From Algoriphagus winogradskyi (GTDB lineage: Bacteria > Bacteroidota > Bacteroidia > Cytophagales > Cyclobacteriaceae), in NCBI RefSeq assembly GCF_900182815.1, contig NZ_FXUA01000002.1, forward strand, positions 62,001 through 126,000: 64,000 bases of DNA. Direction: 5' to 3'. The position numbers were made by a program, and so were the translations under genes. Each line of letters opens with the position of its first letter. Within the stretch, counting starts at the first letter, position 1. Below, piece by piece: positions 8,552-18,464 of this stretch. The notes beneath the pieces are model-generated. The model worked only from the letters and a program-made list of their open reading frames with translations, did no database searches and was not told the DNA's origin.

Positions 8552-8944
8552 AAAGCAGCCAATTACAATATTGGTAATTATTCAATGAATTCAGAATAAT
8601 ATTCTTCAACTGAATCATTAAACAACGAATCGACGAATTCGAAAGAAAATACACGGAAAATAATTTTATTTTTTTTAAGATTAATTTTGGGTACCCCAAA
8701 ACTAAAATCATGACATACTTTTTTCTGGAAAAGTGTCAAAAAACACCCTATCTATTCAAATACCGCTATAAAATTTACAGCTACGTTCAATTTTTTACAC
8801 CAAAAAGGTAATTGCCAAAATTTTAATAAAGTTAAAATCCATAAGTAATAAGGCACTAAAGCACCCGTTTTATTGCCGTAATTTTAATAGGACATTTTTT
8901 TTTTGTAATTTTTGGAAATTTTGAACCTAATAAATTCTATAAAA
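8552..8944. other. AT-rich intergenic region upstream of gltBD
   Basis: 393 bases without a gene, strongly A/T-rich. It probably holds the gltB promoter and control region. One TAATTTTG box (8682-8689) fits the -7 consensus but lies far from the gltB start. I see no riboswitch, RNA gene, strong inverted repeat or credible short reading frame. Confidence 0.5.
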
Positions 8945-11900
8945 ATGCAAGAAGGTTTGTATCGATCGGAGTTTGAGCATGACTCCTGCGGTATAGGTGC
9001 AGTTGTCGATTTGAGCGCAGTACCCTCACATGAGACAATTAGCGATGCCTTATACATGCTGAGCAACATGGAGCACCGTGGTGGAAGAGGGGCTGATCCC
9101 AAATCTGGCGATGGTGCTGGCATATTAATTCAGGTACCACATCAGTTCCTTAAGGATATCACTGCACGTACAGAAATCGAGCTTCCAGAAGCTGGATCTT
9201 ATGGCGTGGGCATGACGTTTTTCCCAAAGAATAAGCAACTATTCCACAAGTCAAAAGAACTACTTAATCAACTGATTGATGAGTTGGGTTTTGAGTTAAT
9301 CGGATATAGATCTGTGCCGGTGGACGAAACCGTACCAGGTTCCGGAGCATTAGAAGTGATGCCTAATATAGAGCAACTTTTTGTCAAGCATAAAAAGGGA
9401 CTCACAGGAATTGAATTGGAGCGCAAGCTTTATGTGCTTAGAAACTATTCCACTTCTGAAATCAACACTAAGATTCCAGGAGTAAACCAGTCCTTCTATT
9501 TTGCGAGTTTGAGCAGTCAGACACTTATATATAAGGGACAACTTCGGACTGATCAGGTATTGGCTTTTTACAAAGACTTACAAAACCCGAGAATAGGCTC
9601 TGCATTTGCAATTGTACACTCACGATTCTCTACCAATACTTTTCCAAACTGGAGATTGGCACAGCCATTCCGATTCCTTTCTCACAATGGTGAGATCAAT
9701 ACGATCAAAGGGAATCTGAATAAGATGAAGTCTAAGGAAAACCTCATGAAATCTAAGTTTTTCACTGATGAGGAGCTTTCTCGCTTGATGCCTATTACTG
9801 ATAAGCAGAAGTCTGATTCAGCGAATCTTGACGCGATGGTAGAACTTCTCACGTTGAGTGGTAGATCCCTTCCTCATGCTATGATGATGCTTGTGCCAGA
9901 AGCTTGGCAGGATAATGAAGTGATGGATCGGGACAGAAAATCATTCTATAAATTCCATGCTTCACTTGTTGAGCCATGGGATGGTCCAGCTGCTTTGCTC
10001 TTTACAGATGGAAAATCTGTTGGTGCTACGCTTGACAGAAATGGCCTGCGTCCACTTAGATACTTTATTACTAAAGATCAAAGACTGATTCTTTCTTCCG
10101 AGGCAGGAGCATTGCCTATTCGGGAAGCTACAATATTAGAAAAAGGCAGAATCAGTCCAGGTAGAATGATTTGGGCTGATTTGGAAAAAGGCCGAGTGGT
10201 ATTTGATGAGGAAGTAAAAGGTGAAATCTGCAGAAAACAGCCTTATGAGCAGTGGGTAGCAGACCAGCGAATCAAACTTCGTCTGGAGGATGCCCCAAAA
10301 ACGCTGACTCATCCATATTCTACCGAGAACATTAAAAAGCACCAAACTATATTTGGATACACTTCTGAGGAACTCAAAGTAGTCTTGAGCCCAATGGGAG
10401 ATACTGCCTATGAAGCAATTGGCTCAATGGGAGCGGATACTCCATTAGCTGTTCTATCCAAAGAAAGTCAGCATATTTCCAATTACTTCAAGCAGCTATT
10501 TGCGCAGGTAAGTAATCCTCCGATCGATCCGATTCGTGAGCGTTTGGTAATGTCTTTGTTCACCCGATTGGGCGTAGGACAGAATATTTTGGAAGAAAGT
10601 CCTAAGCACACGCGTCAAATCCATATTTCCCAGCCAGTACTGCTAAATGAAGACCTGGAAAAAATTCAGAATATGGAAGGGCAAGGCTATAGATGTGCTA
10701 CTCTTTCCAGTCATTTCCTAGCAGATCACCAGCCAGGAAGGCTTTTGGAAGCGCTTGACAAGCTATGTGATGAGGCTGAAAAAGCAATTAGTGAAGGAAA
10801 AAATGTCATCATTATTTCTGACAGAAATAGTACTAAAGAATATGCACCAATCCCATCTCTATTGGCGATCGGGGCAGTTCACCATCATCTTGTCAAAAAG
10901 AAAATAAGAACTAGCGCCGGCTTGGTGCTGGAATCTGGAGATATCCGCGAAACACATCATTTCGCAACTGCAATTGGATACGGTGCTTCTGCCATCAATC
11001 CATACATGGCATTGGAATCTCTTTTGGATATGTTTGAAAAAGGTGAATTGCCTAATGCAAAAAACCAGAAGAAATTATTCTCAAATTATCAAGCGGCGAT
11101 AGGAAAAGGACTACTCAAAGTGCTTTCCAAAATGGGAATCAGTACGCTTCAGTCTTACCAAAGTGCACAGATTTTCGAAGCAGTAGGACTTGGACCAGAA
11201 GTTATTGATAGATGTTTTAAAGGAACCATTTCCAGAATCTCAGGTATAGCCTTTGACGAATTGGCTGAAGAAGTCTTGATTCGTCACAGGGCTGCTTATG
11301 AGACAGACTCTCCTATTCTAGAGCAAGGAGGCGTGTATCAGTGGAAAAGAAGGGGTGAAAAACACTTATTCAATCCTGAAACAATCCACCTACTTCAGAA
11401 ATCTACCCGATTGAATGATTTTGCTTTGTATAAGAAATTTGCAGCCAAAATCAATGAGCAAAGTAAAGATGCTTTGACCTTAAGGGGCTTATTTGAATTC
11501 AAAAAACGAATCTCTGTACCAATTGACGAAGTAGAGCCGGCATCTTCCATTATGAGAAGGTTTGCCACTGGTGCGATGTCATTTGGATCTATTTCTCACG
11601 AAGCACACTCTACTTTGGCGATAGCCATGAACAGGATAGGCGCCAAGAGTAACTCTGGAGAAGGCGGAGAAGACGAAATTCGATTTGCCAAAAAAGAAAA
11701 TGGAGACTGGGAACGCTCAGCGATTAAGCAAGTAGCCTCCGGTAGATTCGGCGTAACTAGTAATTACCTAACAAATGCCGCCGAGCTCCAAATTAAAATG
11801 GCACAAGGAGCAAAACCTGGTGAAGGTGGTCAGCTTCCAGGACATAAAGTAGATGATTGGATCGGTAGAGTAAGACACTCCACGCCTGGCGTAGGTTTGA

Positions 11901-13435
11901 TATCTCCTCCACCACACCACGATATTTATTCTATCGAAGATTTGGCTCAGCTGATTTACGATTTGAAAAATGCGAATAGAAAAGCCAGAATCAATGTCAA
12001 GCTTGTTTCCCAAGCGGGAGTCGGGACTGTAGCAGCAGGTGTGGCTAAGGCCATGGCTGATGTGATCCTCATCTCTGGAGCAGATGGAGGAACAGGAGCA
12101 TCTCCATTGAGTTCAATTCGTCATGCAGGTTTACCATGGGAGCTTGGACTCTCTGAAGCACATCAAACGCTAGTGAAAAACAACTTACGTAGCCGTGTTG
12201 TCCTTCAAACCGATGGTCAGCTACGAACTGGACGAGATCTTGCGATTGCAACCCTTCTAGGAGCTGAAGAGTGGGGAATTTCTACTGCTGCTCTAGTAGT
12301 AGAAGGATGTATTATGATGAGAAAATGCCACCTGAACACTTGTCCAGTTGGAATTGCAACTCAAAATCCAGATCTACGAAAATTATTTACAGGTGATCCA
12401 GATCACGTGGTAAACTACTTCCAATTCTTGGTACAAGATTTACGTGAAATCATGGCTTCGCTAGGTTTCCGTACAATAGATGAAATGGTCGGACAAAGCA
12501 ACGTGCTTCAGTCTACCGGACATCTGAACCATTGGAAATGGGATAAAGTGGACTTGAGTCCAATATTCCATAAGGTAGAAGTTCCAGATCACGTAGGTAT
12601 TCACAAGCAAATTGATCAGGATTTTGAACTGAAGAGAGTTTTGGACCGGCAGCTAATCAAAGCTGCACTACCATCACTTGAACAAGCGATGGCTTCCTCT
12701 GGAAGTTTCCAGATCAAAAATATTGATAGGTCAGTGGGAGCGATGCTTTCCAATGAGATTTCTAAAATATACGGTAGTCCAGGATTACCTGAGGATACCA
12801 TCAACTTCAAATTCACAGGGTCTGCAGGCCAGACATTTGGAGGATTCCTTACCAAAGGAGTCAATTTCGAACTGGAAGGTGAAGCCAATGATTACTTTGG
12901 AAAAGGTCTTTCCGGCGGAAAACTGATCATCTACCCAAGCAGAAATGCCAAATTTGTTCCTGAGGAAAATATCATCATTGGTAACGTAGCTTTCTATGGT
13001 GCTACTTCTGGTGAGGCATACATCAATGGAAAAGGCGGGGAGCGATTCTGCGTGAGAAACTCCGGTGTACAAACTGTAGTAGAAGGAATTGGTGATCACG
13101 GTTGTGAATACATGACGGGTGGTTTGGTAGTGAATCTTGGAGAGATAGGACGAAACTTTGCTGCCGGAATGAGCGGCGGGATAGCCTATATCCTTAAAGA
13201 TTACATTACAGAGATCAATCCAGAATTGGTCGATATCGATATTCTGGAAGATGAGGATTACAGCACAATCAAGACATTCCTGAAAAGACATGTAAAACTG
13301 ACTAAATCAGGGTTAGGAACTAAGTTTCTAGAAGAATGGGATACTTATAAAGAGAAGTTTATTAAAGTGATTCCTAGAGATTACAAGGCAGTTTTAGAGA
13401 AAAGAGCATTAGAACAATCAAAATCATTGGCGTAA
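8945..13435 (+). CDS. gltB: Glutamate synthase, large (alpha) subunit
   Basis: Makes glutamate from glutamine and 2-oxoglutarate together with GltD. I place the start at ATG 8945 (1,496 aa) rather than the TTG at 8912, because this puts the nucleophile Cys at residue 15 after a short propeptide (FEHDSCGIGAVVD), as in the family. The class II glutamine amidotransferase domain covers the first ~430 residues (EHRGGRGADPKSGDG; HSRFSTNTFPNW; LSHNGEINTIKGN). The central and FMN-binding synthase domain contains SNSGEGGED and the GADGGTGASPLSS region; the 3Fe-4S cluster cysteines lie in CIMMRKCHLNTCPVG. A C-terminal GXGXG beta-helix repeat closes the protein. gltD begins one base after its stop. Confidence 0.98.
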   Translation: MQEGLYRSEFEHDSCGIGAVVDLSAVPSHETISDALYMLSNMEHRGGRGADPKSGDGAGILIQVPHQFLKDITARTEIELPEAGSYGVGMTFFPKNKQLFHKSKELLNQLIDELGFELIGYRSVPVDETVPGSGALEVMPNIEQLFVKHKKGLTGIELERKLYVLRNYSTSEINTKIPGVNQSFYFASLSSQTLIYKGQLRTDQVLAFYKDLQNPRIGSAFAIVHSRFSTNTFPNWRLAQPFRFLSHNGEINTIKGNLNKMKSKENLMKSKFFTDEELSRLMPITDKQKSDSANLDAMVELLTLSGRSLPHAMMMLVPEAWQDNEVMDRDRKSFYKFHASLVEPWDGPAALLFTDGKSVGATLDRNGLRPLRYFITKDQRLILSSEAGALPIREATILEKGRISPGRMIWADLEKGRVVFDEEVKGEICRKQPYEQWVADQRIKLRLEDAPKTLTHPYSTENIKKHQTIFGYTSEELKVVLSPMGDTAYEAIGSMGADTPLAVLSKESQHISNYFKQLFAQVSNPPIDPIRERLVMSLFTRLGVGQNILEESPKHTRQIHISQPVLLNEDLEKIQNMEGQGYRCATLSSHFLADHQPGRLLEALDKLCDEAEKAISEGKNVIIISDRNSTKEYAPIPSLLAIGAVHHHLVKKKIRTSAGLVLESGDIRETHHFATAIGYGASAINPYMALESLLDMFEKGELPNAKNQKKLFSNYQAAIGKGLLKVLSKMGISTLQSYQSAQIFEAVGLGPEVIDRCFKGTISRISGIAFDELAEEVLIRHRAAYETDSPILEQGGVYQWKRRGEKHLFNPETIHLLQKSTRLNDFALYKKFAAKINEQSKDALTLRGLFEFKKRISVPIDEVEPASSIMRRFATGAMSFGSISHEAHSTLAIAMNRIGAKSNSGEGGEDEIRFAKKENGDWERSAIKQVASGRFGVTSNYLTNAAELQIKMAQGAKPGEGGQLPGHKVDDWIGRVRHSTPGVGLISPPPHHDIYSIEDLAQLIYDLKNANRKARINVKLVSQAGVGTVAAGVAKAMADVILISGADGGTGASPLSSIRHAGLPWELGLSEAHQTLVKNNLRSRVVLQTDGQLRTGRDLAIATLLGAEEWGISTAALVVEGCIMMRKCHLNTCPVGIATQNPDLRKLFTGDPDHVVNYFQFLVQDLREIMASLGFRTIDEMVGQSNVLQSTGHLNHWKWDKVDLSPIFHKVEVPDHVGIHKQIDQDFELKRVLDRQLIKAALPSLEQAMASSGSFQIKNIDRSVGAMLSNEISKIYGSPGLPEDTINFKFTGSAGQTFGGFLTKGVNFELEGEANDYFGKGLSGGKLIIYPSRNAKFVPEENIIIGNVAFYGATSGEAYINGKGGERFCVRNSGVQTVVEGIGDHGCEYMTGGLVVNLGEIGRNFAAGMSGGIAYILKDYITEINPELVDIDILEDEDYSTIKTFLKRHVKLTKSGLGTKFLEEWDTYKEKFIKVIPRDYKAVLEKRALEQSKSLA

Positions 13436-13436
13436 A

Positions 13437-14909
13437 ATGGGAGCGAAAGAAGGATTTATACAATTCAAAAGAGAAACTCCGGTTACCCGTGACGCGAAAG
13501 CTAGAATAGGTGACTACAAGGAAATATATGAGCCATTTAGTGGCGAAAAGTTAAATAATCAGGCTGCACGATGCATGGATTGTGGGGTACCGTTTTGCCA
13601 TAATGGTTGTCCACTTGGTAATGTAATACCGGATTTCAATGATGCGGTTTATAAAAACGAATGGGAGCAAGCGATTAAAATTCTACGCAGCACCAACAAT
13701 TTCCCTGAATTCACAGGGAGAATTTGTCCAGCTCCGTGTGAAGCAAGCTGTGTATTAGGCATCAATAAAGATCCCGTTGCGATTGAATTGATCGAAAAAA
13801 ACATCGCTGAGAAGGCATACGAACTAGGCTTGATCAAAGCAAATCCGCCAAAAACACGAACTGGAAAATCAGTTGCTGTAGTAGGCTCTGGACCTGCAGG
13901 ACTTGCAGCAGCAGACCAACTAAATCAAGCAGGGCATGAAGTAACGATTTTCGAAAAAGACTCAAAGCCAGGAGGATTACTTCGATTTGGCATTCCAGAT
14001 TTCAAGCTTGAAAAATGGGTGATTGATCGTCGAATCGAATTCATGAAACAAGAGGGAGTAATTTTCTCATGTGATACTGAAATAGGTTTCAATATCAAAG
14101 CGGAGAATATTCTTAAAAACTTTGATGCAGTGGTACTTTCCACTGGAGCAGGACAACCCAGAGGATTAAACATCAAAGGCGCTGAAGCAAAAGGTGTTCA
14201 TTTTGCCATGGAATTCTTAGGCCAACAAAACAAGGTGGTATCTGGTGAAATTAAAGAAAACCCAATTTCTGCTAAAGGTAAGCACGTCATCGTAATAGGT
14301 GGTGGAGATACTGGCAGTGATTGTATAGGCACATCTAATAGACATGGAGCTGCTTCAATTACTCAGCTTGAACTATTGCCTAAGCCTCCTCAGCAGAGAA
14401 ACACTCTGAATCCTTGGCCAGAATGGCCTATGACTTTGCGTACCTCTAGTTCACATGAAGAAGGTGCTGAGCGTGTATTCTCTATTCTTACTAAGGAATT
14501 TATCGTAAATGATGAAGGGCAAGTAACTGGCTTGAGTCTAGTAGATCTAGAATGGGTACATAAGGATGGTCGAATGGTTTTCGAAGAAATTGCTGGAACC
14601 GAACGTACCGTTCCATGTGATCTCGCATTCTTGGCGATCGGCTACACTGGGCCGGCGCAGAATGGTTTACTAGCAGCATTTGGGGCAGAAACTATGGAAA
14701 ACACGCTTCCGAAGTCTAAAAATTATCAAAGCACTAATTCAAAAGTTTTCCTAGCTGGAGATATGCGAAGAGGTCAATCTTTAGTCGTTTGGGCGATATC
14801 TGAAGGTAGAGAAGCTGCTGTAAAGGTAGATGAATACCTAATGGGAGAATCTAACCTTCCACAGAAAGACGAATCGTTCTTCCAAGTGGAAGAGGAAATA
14901 TTAGATTAA
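13437..14909 (+). CDS. gltD: Glutamate synthase, small (beta) subunit
   Basis: FAD-dependent NAD(P)H oxidoreductase that supplies electrons to GltB. The 490-residue protein has the N-terminal iron-sulfur region with cysteines in CMDCGVPFCHNGCPLGN and CPAPCEASCVLG, then two Rossmann folds: the FAD site VAVVGSGPAGLAAADQLNQAGH and the NAD(P)H site HVIVIGGGDTGSDC. A second FAD contact is visible in VFLAGDMRRGQSLVVWAI. It starts one base after the gltB stop, so translation is probably coupled. A strong terminator hairpin follows 21 bases after the gene. Confidence 0.98.
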   Translation: MGAKEGFIQFKRETPVTRDAKARIGDYKEIYEPFSGEKLNNQAARCMDCGVPFCHNGCPLGNVIPDFNDAVYKNEWEQAIKILRSTNNFPEFTGRICPAPCEASCVLGINKDPVAIELIEKNIAEKAYELGLIKANPPKTRTGKSVAVVGSGPAGLAAADQLNQAGHEVTIFEKDSKPGGLLRFGIPDFKLEKWVIDRRIEFMKQEGVIFSCDTEIGFNIKAENILKNFDAVVLSTGAGQPRGLNIKGAEAKGVHFAMEFLGQQNKVVSGEIKENPISAKGKHVIVIGGGDTGSDCIGTSNRHGAASITQLELLPKPPQQRNTLNPWPEWPMTLRTSSSHEEGAERVFSILTKEFIVNDEGQVTGLSLVDLEWVHKDGRMVFEEIAGTERTVPCDLAFLAIGYTGPAQNGLLAAFGAETMENTLPKSKNYQSTNSKVFLAGDMRRGQSLVVWAISEGREAAVKVDEYLMGESNLPQKDESFFQVEEEILD

Positions 14910-14930
14910 ATAAGCTGTATTTCAAAGACA

Positions 14931-14962
14931 AAAAGCCATCCCGAGTGTTCAGGATGGCTTTT
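14931..14962. terminator. Bidirectional terminator between gltD and the LTxxQ protein gene
   Basis: Perfect 11-base stem AAAAGCCATCC / GGATGGCTTTT around a ten-base loop, with T runs in both directions. It can close gltD from the left and the convergent gene at 14986 from the right. Confidence 0.85.
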
Positions 14963-14985
14963 CTAGTATTAAGAGAAAAGGAGAA

Positions 14986-15414
14986 TTAATTACCTCCTCT
15001 TCTCCCTTTCCGTGGATCACCTTCGATTTGCGCATTTGGTCTGCCTCTACGACGATCATCCATTCTTTCCGCCTTGATTTCAGTCCATTTTGCTTTCTGC
15101 TCTTCAGTTAGCACCGCCTGGATTTTAGCATCCTGGGCTTTCAATTCCTCCCTCTTGGCTTCCATTTCTGCTTTTCGTGCCTCCATTTCAGCTTTTCTTT
15201 CAGCCATTTCGGCCTCATTCTTTTTAGCATACTCAAGGTTGATTTCTAAGATCTGCTTTTTCTGTGCTTCAGTAAGTGAAAGTGACTCAGCCATTTGCTC
15301 AGTAGATCGCTTTGCTCTTTCTTCCGCGGTTGGTCTTTCACCACCTCTCTTTTGTGCCATTGTGCTTAGGCTGATCATAACCATCATACCTGTAGCGAAA
15401 ATCCATTTGTTCAT
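14986..15414 (-). CDS. Secreted LTxxQ-motif protein (Spy/CpxP-like or DUF4890)
   Basis: The 142-residue product begins with a signal peptide (MNKWIFATGMMVMISLSTMAQ) that would leave a periplasmic protein made almost wholly of charged helices. It contains two LTxxQ motifs, LTEAQKKQI and LTEEQKAKW, which mark the Spy/CpxP-type envelope chaperones. Between them lies a Glu/Lys/Ala-rich helix with near repeats (AEMEARKAEMEAKREE). The C-terminal tail is Arg/Gly-rich (DDRRRGRPN). In Bacteroidota such proteins are often annotated DUF4890. A stress-related periplasmic helper role is inferred, not shown. Confidence 0.75.
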   Translation of the reverse strand: MNKWIFATGMMVMISLSTMAQKRGGERPTAEERAKRSTEQMAESLSLTEAQKKQILEINLEYAKKNEAEMAERKAEMEARKAEMEAKREELKAQDAKIQAVLTEEQKAKWTEIKAERMDDRRRGRPNAQIEGDPRKGRRGGN

Positions 15415-15507
15415 GTGTTCTAGTGTTTAGTTACACGATTTAGACAGACCTAGAACAGATGAGTTTAATCACACATAAAATTGTTTTTGTTAACAAATCT
15501 AAATTAT

Positions 15508-16839
15508 CTATCTCTCTTCAGTCAGTTCTTTCTGCTCACTAGGGCGCACCGCTTTAGGTTTGATAAGCAATCTTAGGCTTGGGTCGAAGCTCAAATAATT
15601 CCAAGACCAATCGAGGAAGATAAATACTTTGTTTTTCACCCCAAGGATCGCCATCAGGTGAACAAATAGCCAAGTAAACCAGGCAAGAATGCCCTGAAAC
15701 TTGATAAATGGTAAGTCAACCACGGCCAATTTTCTACCTACAGTAGCCATGGAACCCAAATCCTTATATGTAAAAATTTTCTTCTCTTTGCCCTCTTCGA
15801 TTCTTTGAAGATTAGTTGCAAGGCAAACAGCTTGTTGAATAGCTACTTGAGCAACTTGAGGATGACCCTTTGGATACTCCGCCTGAGACATCAAACTAAT
15901 ATCTCCCAAGGCAAAAACATCCGGACACCCTTTAACTTCAGAAAAATCATCAACGAAAATTCTACCATTCGGGGCATAACTATCCTCTTCAATACCCCCA
16001 ATTCGATTCGGTTTGATACCAGCAGCCCAGAGAAGGGTTTGCGTCTGAATTGCTTCTCTATCTGCTAGAATTACTTCCTCTCCATTATAGTCTTTCACCA
16101 AGGTTTTCAGCATCACTTCTACCCCAAGATCCTGCAGATACTTCAATGCATGTGCTTTTGACTCCGGAGACATAGAACCTAGTAAATCTGGGCCTGCCTC
16201 TATAAGCACTATCTTCATATTATGGAAATTCAACTCGGGATAATCCTTTGGAAGCACAGTATTCCTCAAATCGGCCATTGCTCCGGCCAGCTCTACTCCA
16301 GTTGGTCCGCCACCGACGATCACTACATTCATCAATGATTTTCGATCCTCAGATCTCTCAATATTGATAGCACGCTCGTAGTTGGAAATTATCTTATTCC
16401 TGATGTAAAGCGCCTCAGAAACAGTTTTCATTGGAGAGGCAGATTCTTCTATATTTTTATTTCCAAAATAATTAGTGTCCGCCCCCATTGCCATCACCAG
16501 ATAAGTATAATCTAAGTATCCCATGTCGGTATAGACCCGCTTAATTTTTGGATCAAAGTACTCCACCTGCGCCATCCGAAAAGTCACATTTTTTGACCCA
16601 TGAAATATTTTGCGTAGCGGAAATGAAATAGCGCTGGGCTCTAGGCCTGCTGTAGCCACTTGATAAAATAAGGGCTGAAACTGATGGTAATTGTGCTTGT
16701 CCAAAAGGATCACCTGAAACTTCTTTTTCATCAGCTTCATTGCAAGCTTTAAACCTCCAAAACCTGCGCCTACAATAACTACTTTCGGTAAATCTGATTT
16801 GGGAATGTTTGGGAGAGGATGGGAAAGAAAATCCGACAT
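15508..16839 (-). CDS. ndh: Type II NADH dehydrogenase
   Basis: Single-subunit, non-proton-pumping NADH:quinone oxidoreductase at the inner membrane. The 443-residue sequence shows the two dinucleotide-binding folds: FAD at the N-terminus (KVVIVGAGFGGLKLA) and NADH in the middle (NVVIVGGGPTGVELAGAMADLR), plus the family's DKHNYHQFQPLFYQVATAG and the second FAD contact VFALGDISLM. A hydrophobic C-terminal segment (ILAWFTWLFVHLMAILG) is the probable membrane contact, as is usual for Bacteroidota NDH-2. It is divergent from yebC, with about 145 bases between the starts for both promoters. Confidence 0.95.
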   Translation of the reverse strand: MSDFLSHPLPNIPKSDLPKVVIVGAGFGGLKLAMKLMKKKFQVILLDKHNYHQFQPLFYQVATAGLEPSAISFPLRKIFHGSKNVTFRMAQVEYFDPKIKRVYTDMGYLDYTYLVMAMGADTNYFGNKNIEESASPMKTVSEALYIRNKIISNYERAINIERSEDRKSLMNVVIVGGGPTGVELAGAMADLRNTVLPKDYPELNFHNMKIVLIEAGPDLLGSMSPESKAHALKYLQDLGVEVMLKTLVKDYNGEEVILADREAIQTQTLLWAAGIKPNRIGGIEEDSYAPNGRIFVDDFSEVKGCPDVFALGDISLMSQAEYPKGHPQVAQVAIQQAVCLATNLQRIEEGKEKKIFTYKDLGSMATVGRKLAVVDLPFIKFQGILAWFTWLFVHLMAILGVKNKVFIFLDWSWNYLSFDPSLRLLIKPKAVRPSEQKELTEER

Positions 16840-16985
16840 AATAAAAGTGTTTTAATTGCTTACGATTTATAAGCTATTTTGGGCAGATTTCTGGGATTAA
16901 ATTACCAAAACTTTCTTCTGAGTTATTCATTTTTCAGCCTAAACGAAAAGAATTGCTAATTTTACCACGCTAATAGTTTATAACC

Positions 16986-17693
16986 ATGGGAAGAGCATTT
17001 GAATTCAGAAAAGAGAGAAAATTCAAGCGTTGGGACAAAATGTCCAAAGTTTTTACGCGTCTAGGAAAAGAGATCGTGATGGCGGTGAAATCGGGTGGTC
17101 CCGATCCTGCTTCTAATCCAAGACTTCGTACAATCATCCAGAATGCGAAGGGAGCACAAATGCCCAAAGACAGAATTGAAGCAGCTATCAAGCGCGCCTC
17201 AAATAAGGATGAGAAAGATTACGAAGAAGTGGTTTACGAAGGCTATGGCCCTTTCGGAATCGCTGTCGTGGTAGAAACCTCCACAGACAACATCAATAGA
17301 ACTGTCGCTAATGTGAGAAGCTATTTTTCTAAAGCTGGTGGCTCACTAGGAACGTCTGGATCCGTGGTTTTTATGTTTGACAGAAAGGCTGTTTTCCGCT
17401 TTGCAAAAGGGGAGTTTGACCTAGAAGAATTAGAGTTCGAATTAATTGATTTTGGCCTGGTAGACATTGATGAAAACGAAGGAGAAATCTTCGTTTACAC
17501 AGAATTTGAAGACTTTGGCACCATGCAAAAAGCACTAGAAGAACGAAATATAGAAGTTATCAGCGCGGACTTTCAACGCTTCCCGACTACCCTCACAGAA
17601 CTAGATGAGGAGCAGGAAGAGATTATCAATAAGATGATAGAAAAGATGGAAGATGACGATGACGTAAATCAAATTTTCACAAACATGGCCTAG
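16986..17693 (+). CDS. yebC: YebC/PmpR family protein
   Basis: Member of the widespread YebC/PmpR/TACO1 family, described both as a DNA-binding regulator and as a translation factor that relieves ribosome stalling. The 235-residue length is standard. Recognisable parts are the N-terminal RLGKEIVMAVKSGGPDPASNPRL, the PKDRIEAAIKRAS motif, the VVYEGYGPFGIAVVVE strand region and an acidic C-terminus. The initial stretch (MGRAFEFRKERKFKRWDKM) is the typical Bacteroidota variant of the usual GHSKWANIK start. Its TAG stop lies inside the stem of a strong terminator. Confidence 0.95.
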   Translation: MGRAFEFRKERKFKRWDKMSKVFTRLGKEIVMAVKSGGPDPASNPRLRTIIQNAKGAQMPKDRIEAAIKRASNKDEKDYEEVVYEGYGPFGIAVVVETSTDNINRTVANVRSYFSKAGGSLGTSGSVVFMFDRKAVFRFAKGEFDLEELEFELIDFGLVDIDENEGEIFVYTEFEDFGTMQKALEERNIEVISADFQRFPTTLTELDEEQEEIINKMIEKMEDDDDVNQIFTNMA

Positions 17694-17713
17694 GCACCCG
17701 CCTAGGTTTTTTT
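17689..17713 (+). terminator. Intrinsic terminator of yebC, containing its stop codon
   Basis: Perfect seven-base GC-rich stem CCTAGGC / GCCTAGG with loop ACCC, followed by TTTTTTT. The yebC stop TAG (17691-17693) is part of the left arm. The next gene, yjjX, begins only five bases after the T run, so any transcript reaching yjjX from yebC must read through this hairpin. Confidence 0.88.
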
Positions 17714-17718
17714 ATTTT

Positions 17719-18285
17719 ATGAATTTCCCAAAAAGAGAAAATTTCCAGGCTGTAGAAAAGCCACTAATTATTGTAGGAAGTAAGAACCCCGTTAAAATAG
17801 ATTGTACTGAATCCGCTTTTACTGAAGCTTTTGCTAAGGGATTTGTGGTAAATGGCATCAATGCTGCCTCGCAAGTTTCCGATCAACCCAAAGGTGATGA
17901 AGAGACCTATTTGGGGGCCAGAAATCGAGTAATCAATGCAAGAAAAACCTTCCCTGAAGCAGACTATTGGGTGGGTATAGAGGGAGGAATAGCTGAGGAT
18001 GAAGGAGGCATGTACGCTTTTGCTTGGATATATATCGAAGATAAAACTGGGTTAAAAGGCAAAGCAAAAACTGGAATTTTTTACCTCCCAGAAGTCATTG
18101 CTAAACTCATTCAATCTGGAATGGAATTGGGGGAAGCTGATGACCAGGTTTTTTCTCAAGAAAATTCAAAACAAAATGGAGGTTCTGTGGGCATCCTAAC
18201 CCATGGTGTACTTACTAGACAAACCTATTATAACCAAGCAATTATACTGGCTTTGATTCCTTTTATGAACAAAGAACTGTATTAA
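17719..18285 (+). CDS. yjjX: Inosine/xanthosine triphosphatase (YjjX/DUF84 family)
   Basis: House-cleaning phosphatase that hydrolyses non-canonical purine nucleotides such as ITP and XTP. The 188-residue protein has the family's opening IIVGSKNPVKIDCTESAF, the central DQPKGDEETYLGARNRV, and YWVGIEGGI followed by AFAWIYIED and GGSVGILTHGVLTRQ. Start ATG lies immediately after the T run of the yebC terminator, leaving no room for a separate promoter unless it is inside yebC; expression may depend on read-through. A second terminator follows about 180 bases after the stop. Confidence 0.9.
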   Translation: MNFPKRENFQAVEKPLIIVGSKNPVKIDCTESAFTEAFAKGFVVNGINAASQVSDQPKGDEETYLGARNRVINARKTFPEADYWVGIEGGIAEDEGGMYAFAWIYIEDKTGLKGKAKTGIFYLPEVIAKLIQSGMELGEADDQVFSQENSKQNGGSVGILTHGVLTRQTYYNQAIILALIPFMNKELY

Positions 18286-18464
18286 GAGAATCGATTTTTC
18301 TAATTTTTTTAGCTAAGTACATTTTAATCGAAAAAAATTTGATTATTATTGAATAATTGAAATTTACAACTTTGATTTATCCTATAGAGACGGAATATTC
18401 CAACTATCTCTAATAAATCAATACTAGTAGAAGTTGCTTAAATCACCCCTATCATTAAGTAGCT

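Noticed and set aside
12785-13291. A 168-residue open frame antisense to gltB
   Set aside because: Runs opposite to a highly conserved region of gltB and shows no protein-like features; a shadow frame.
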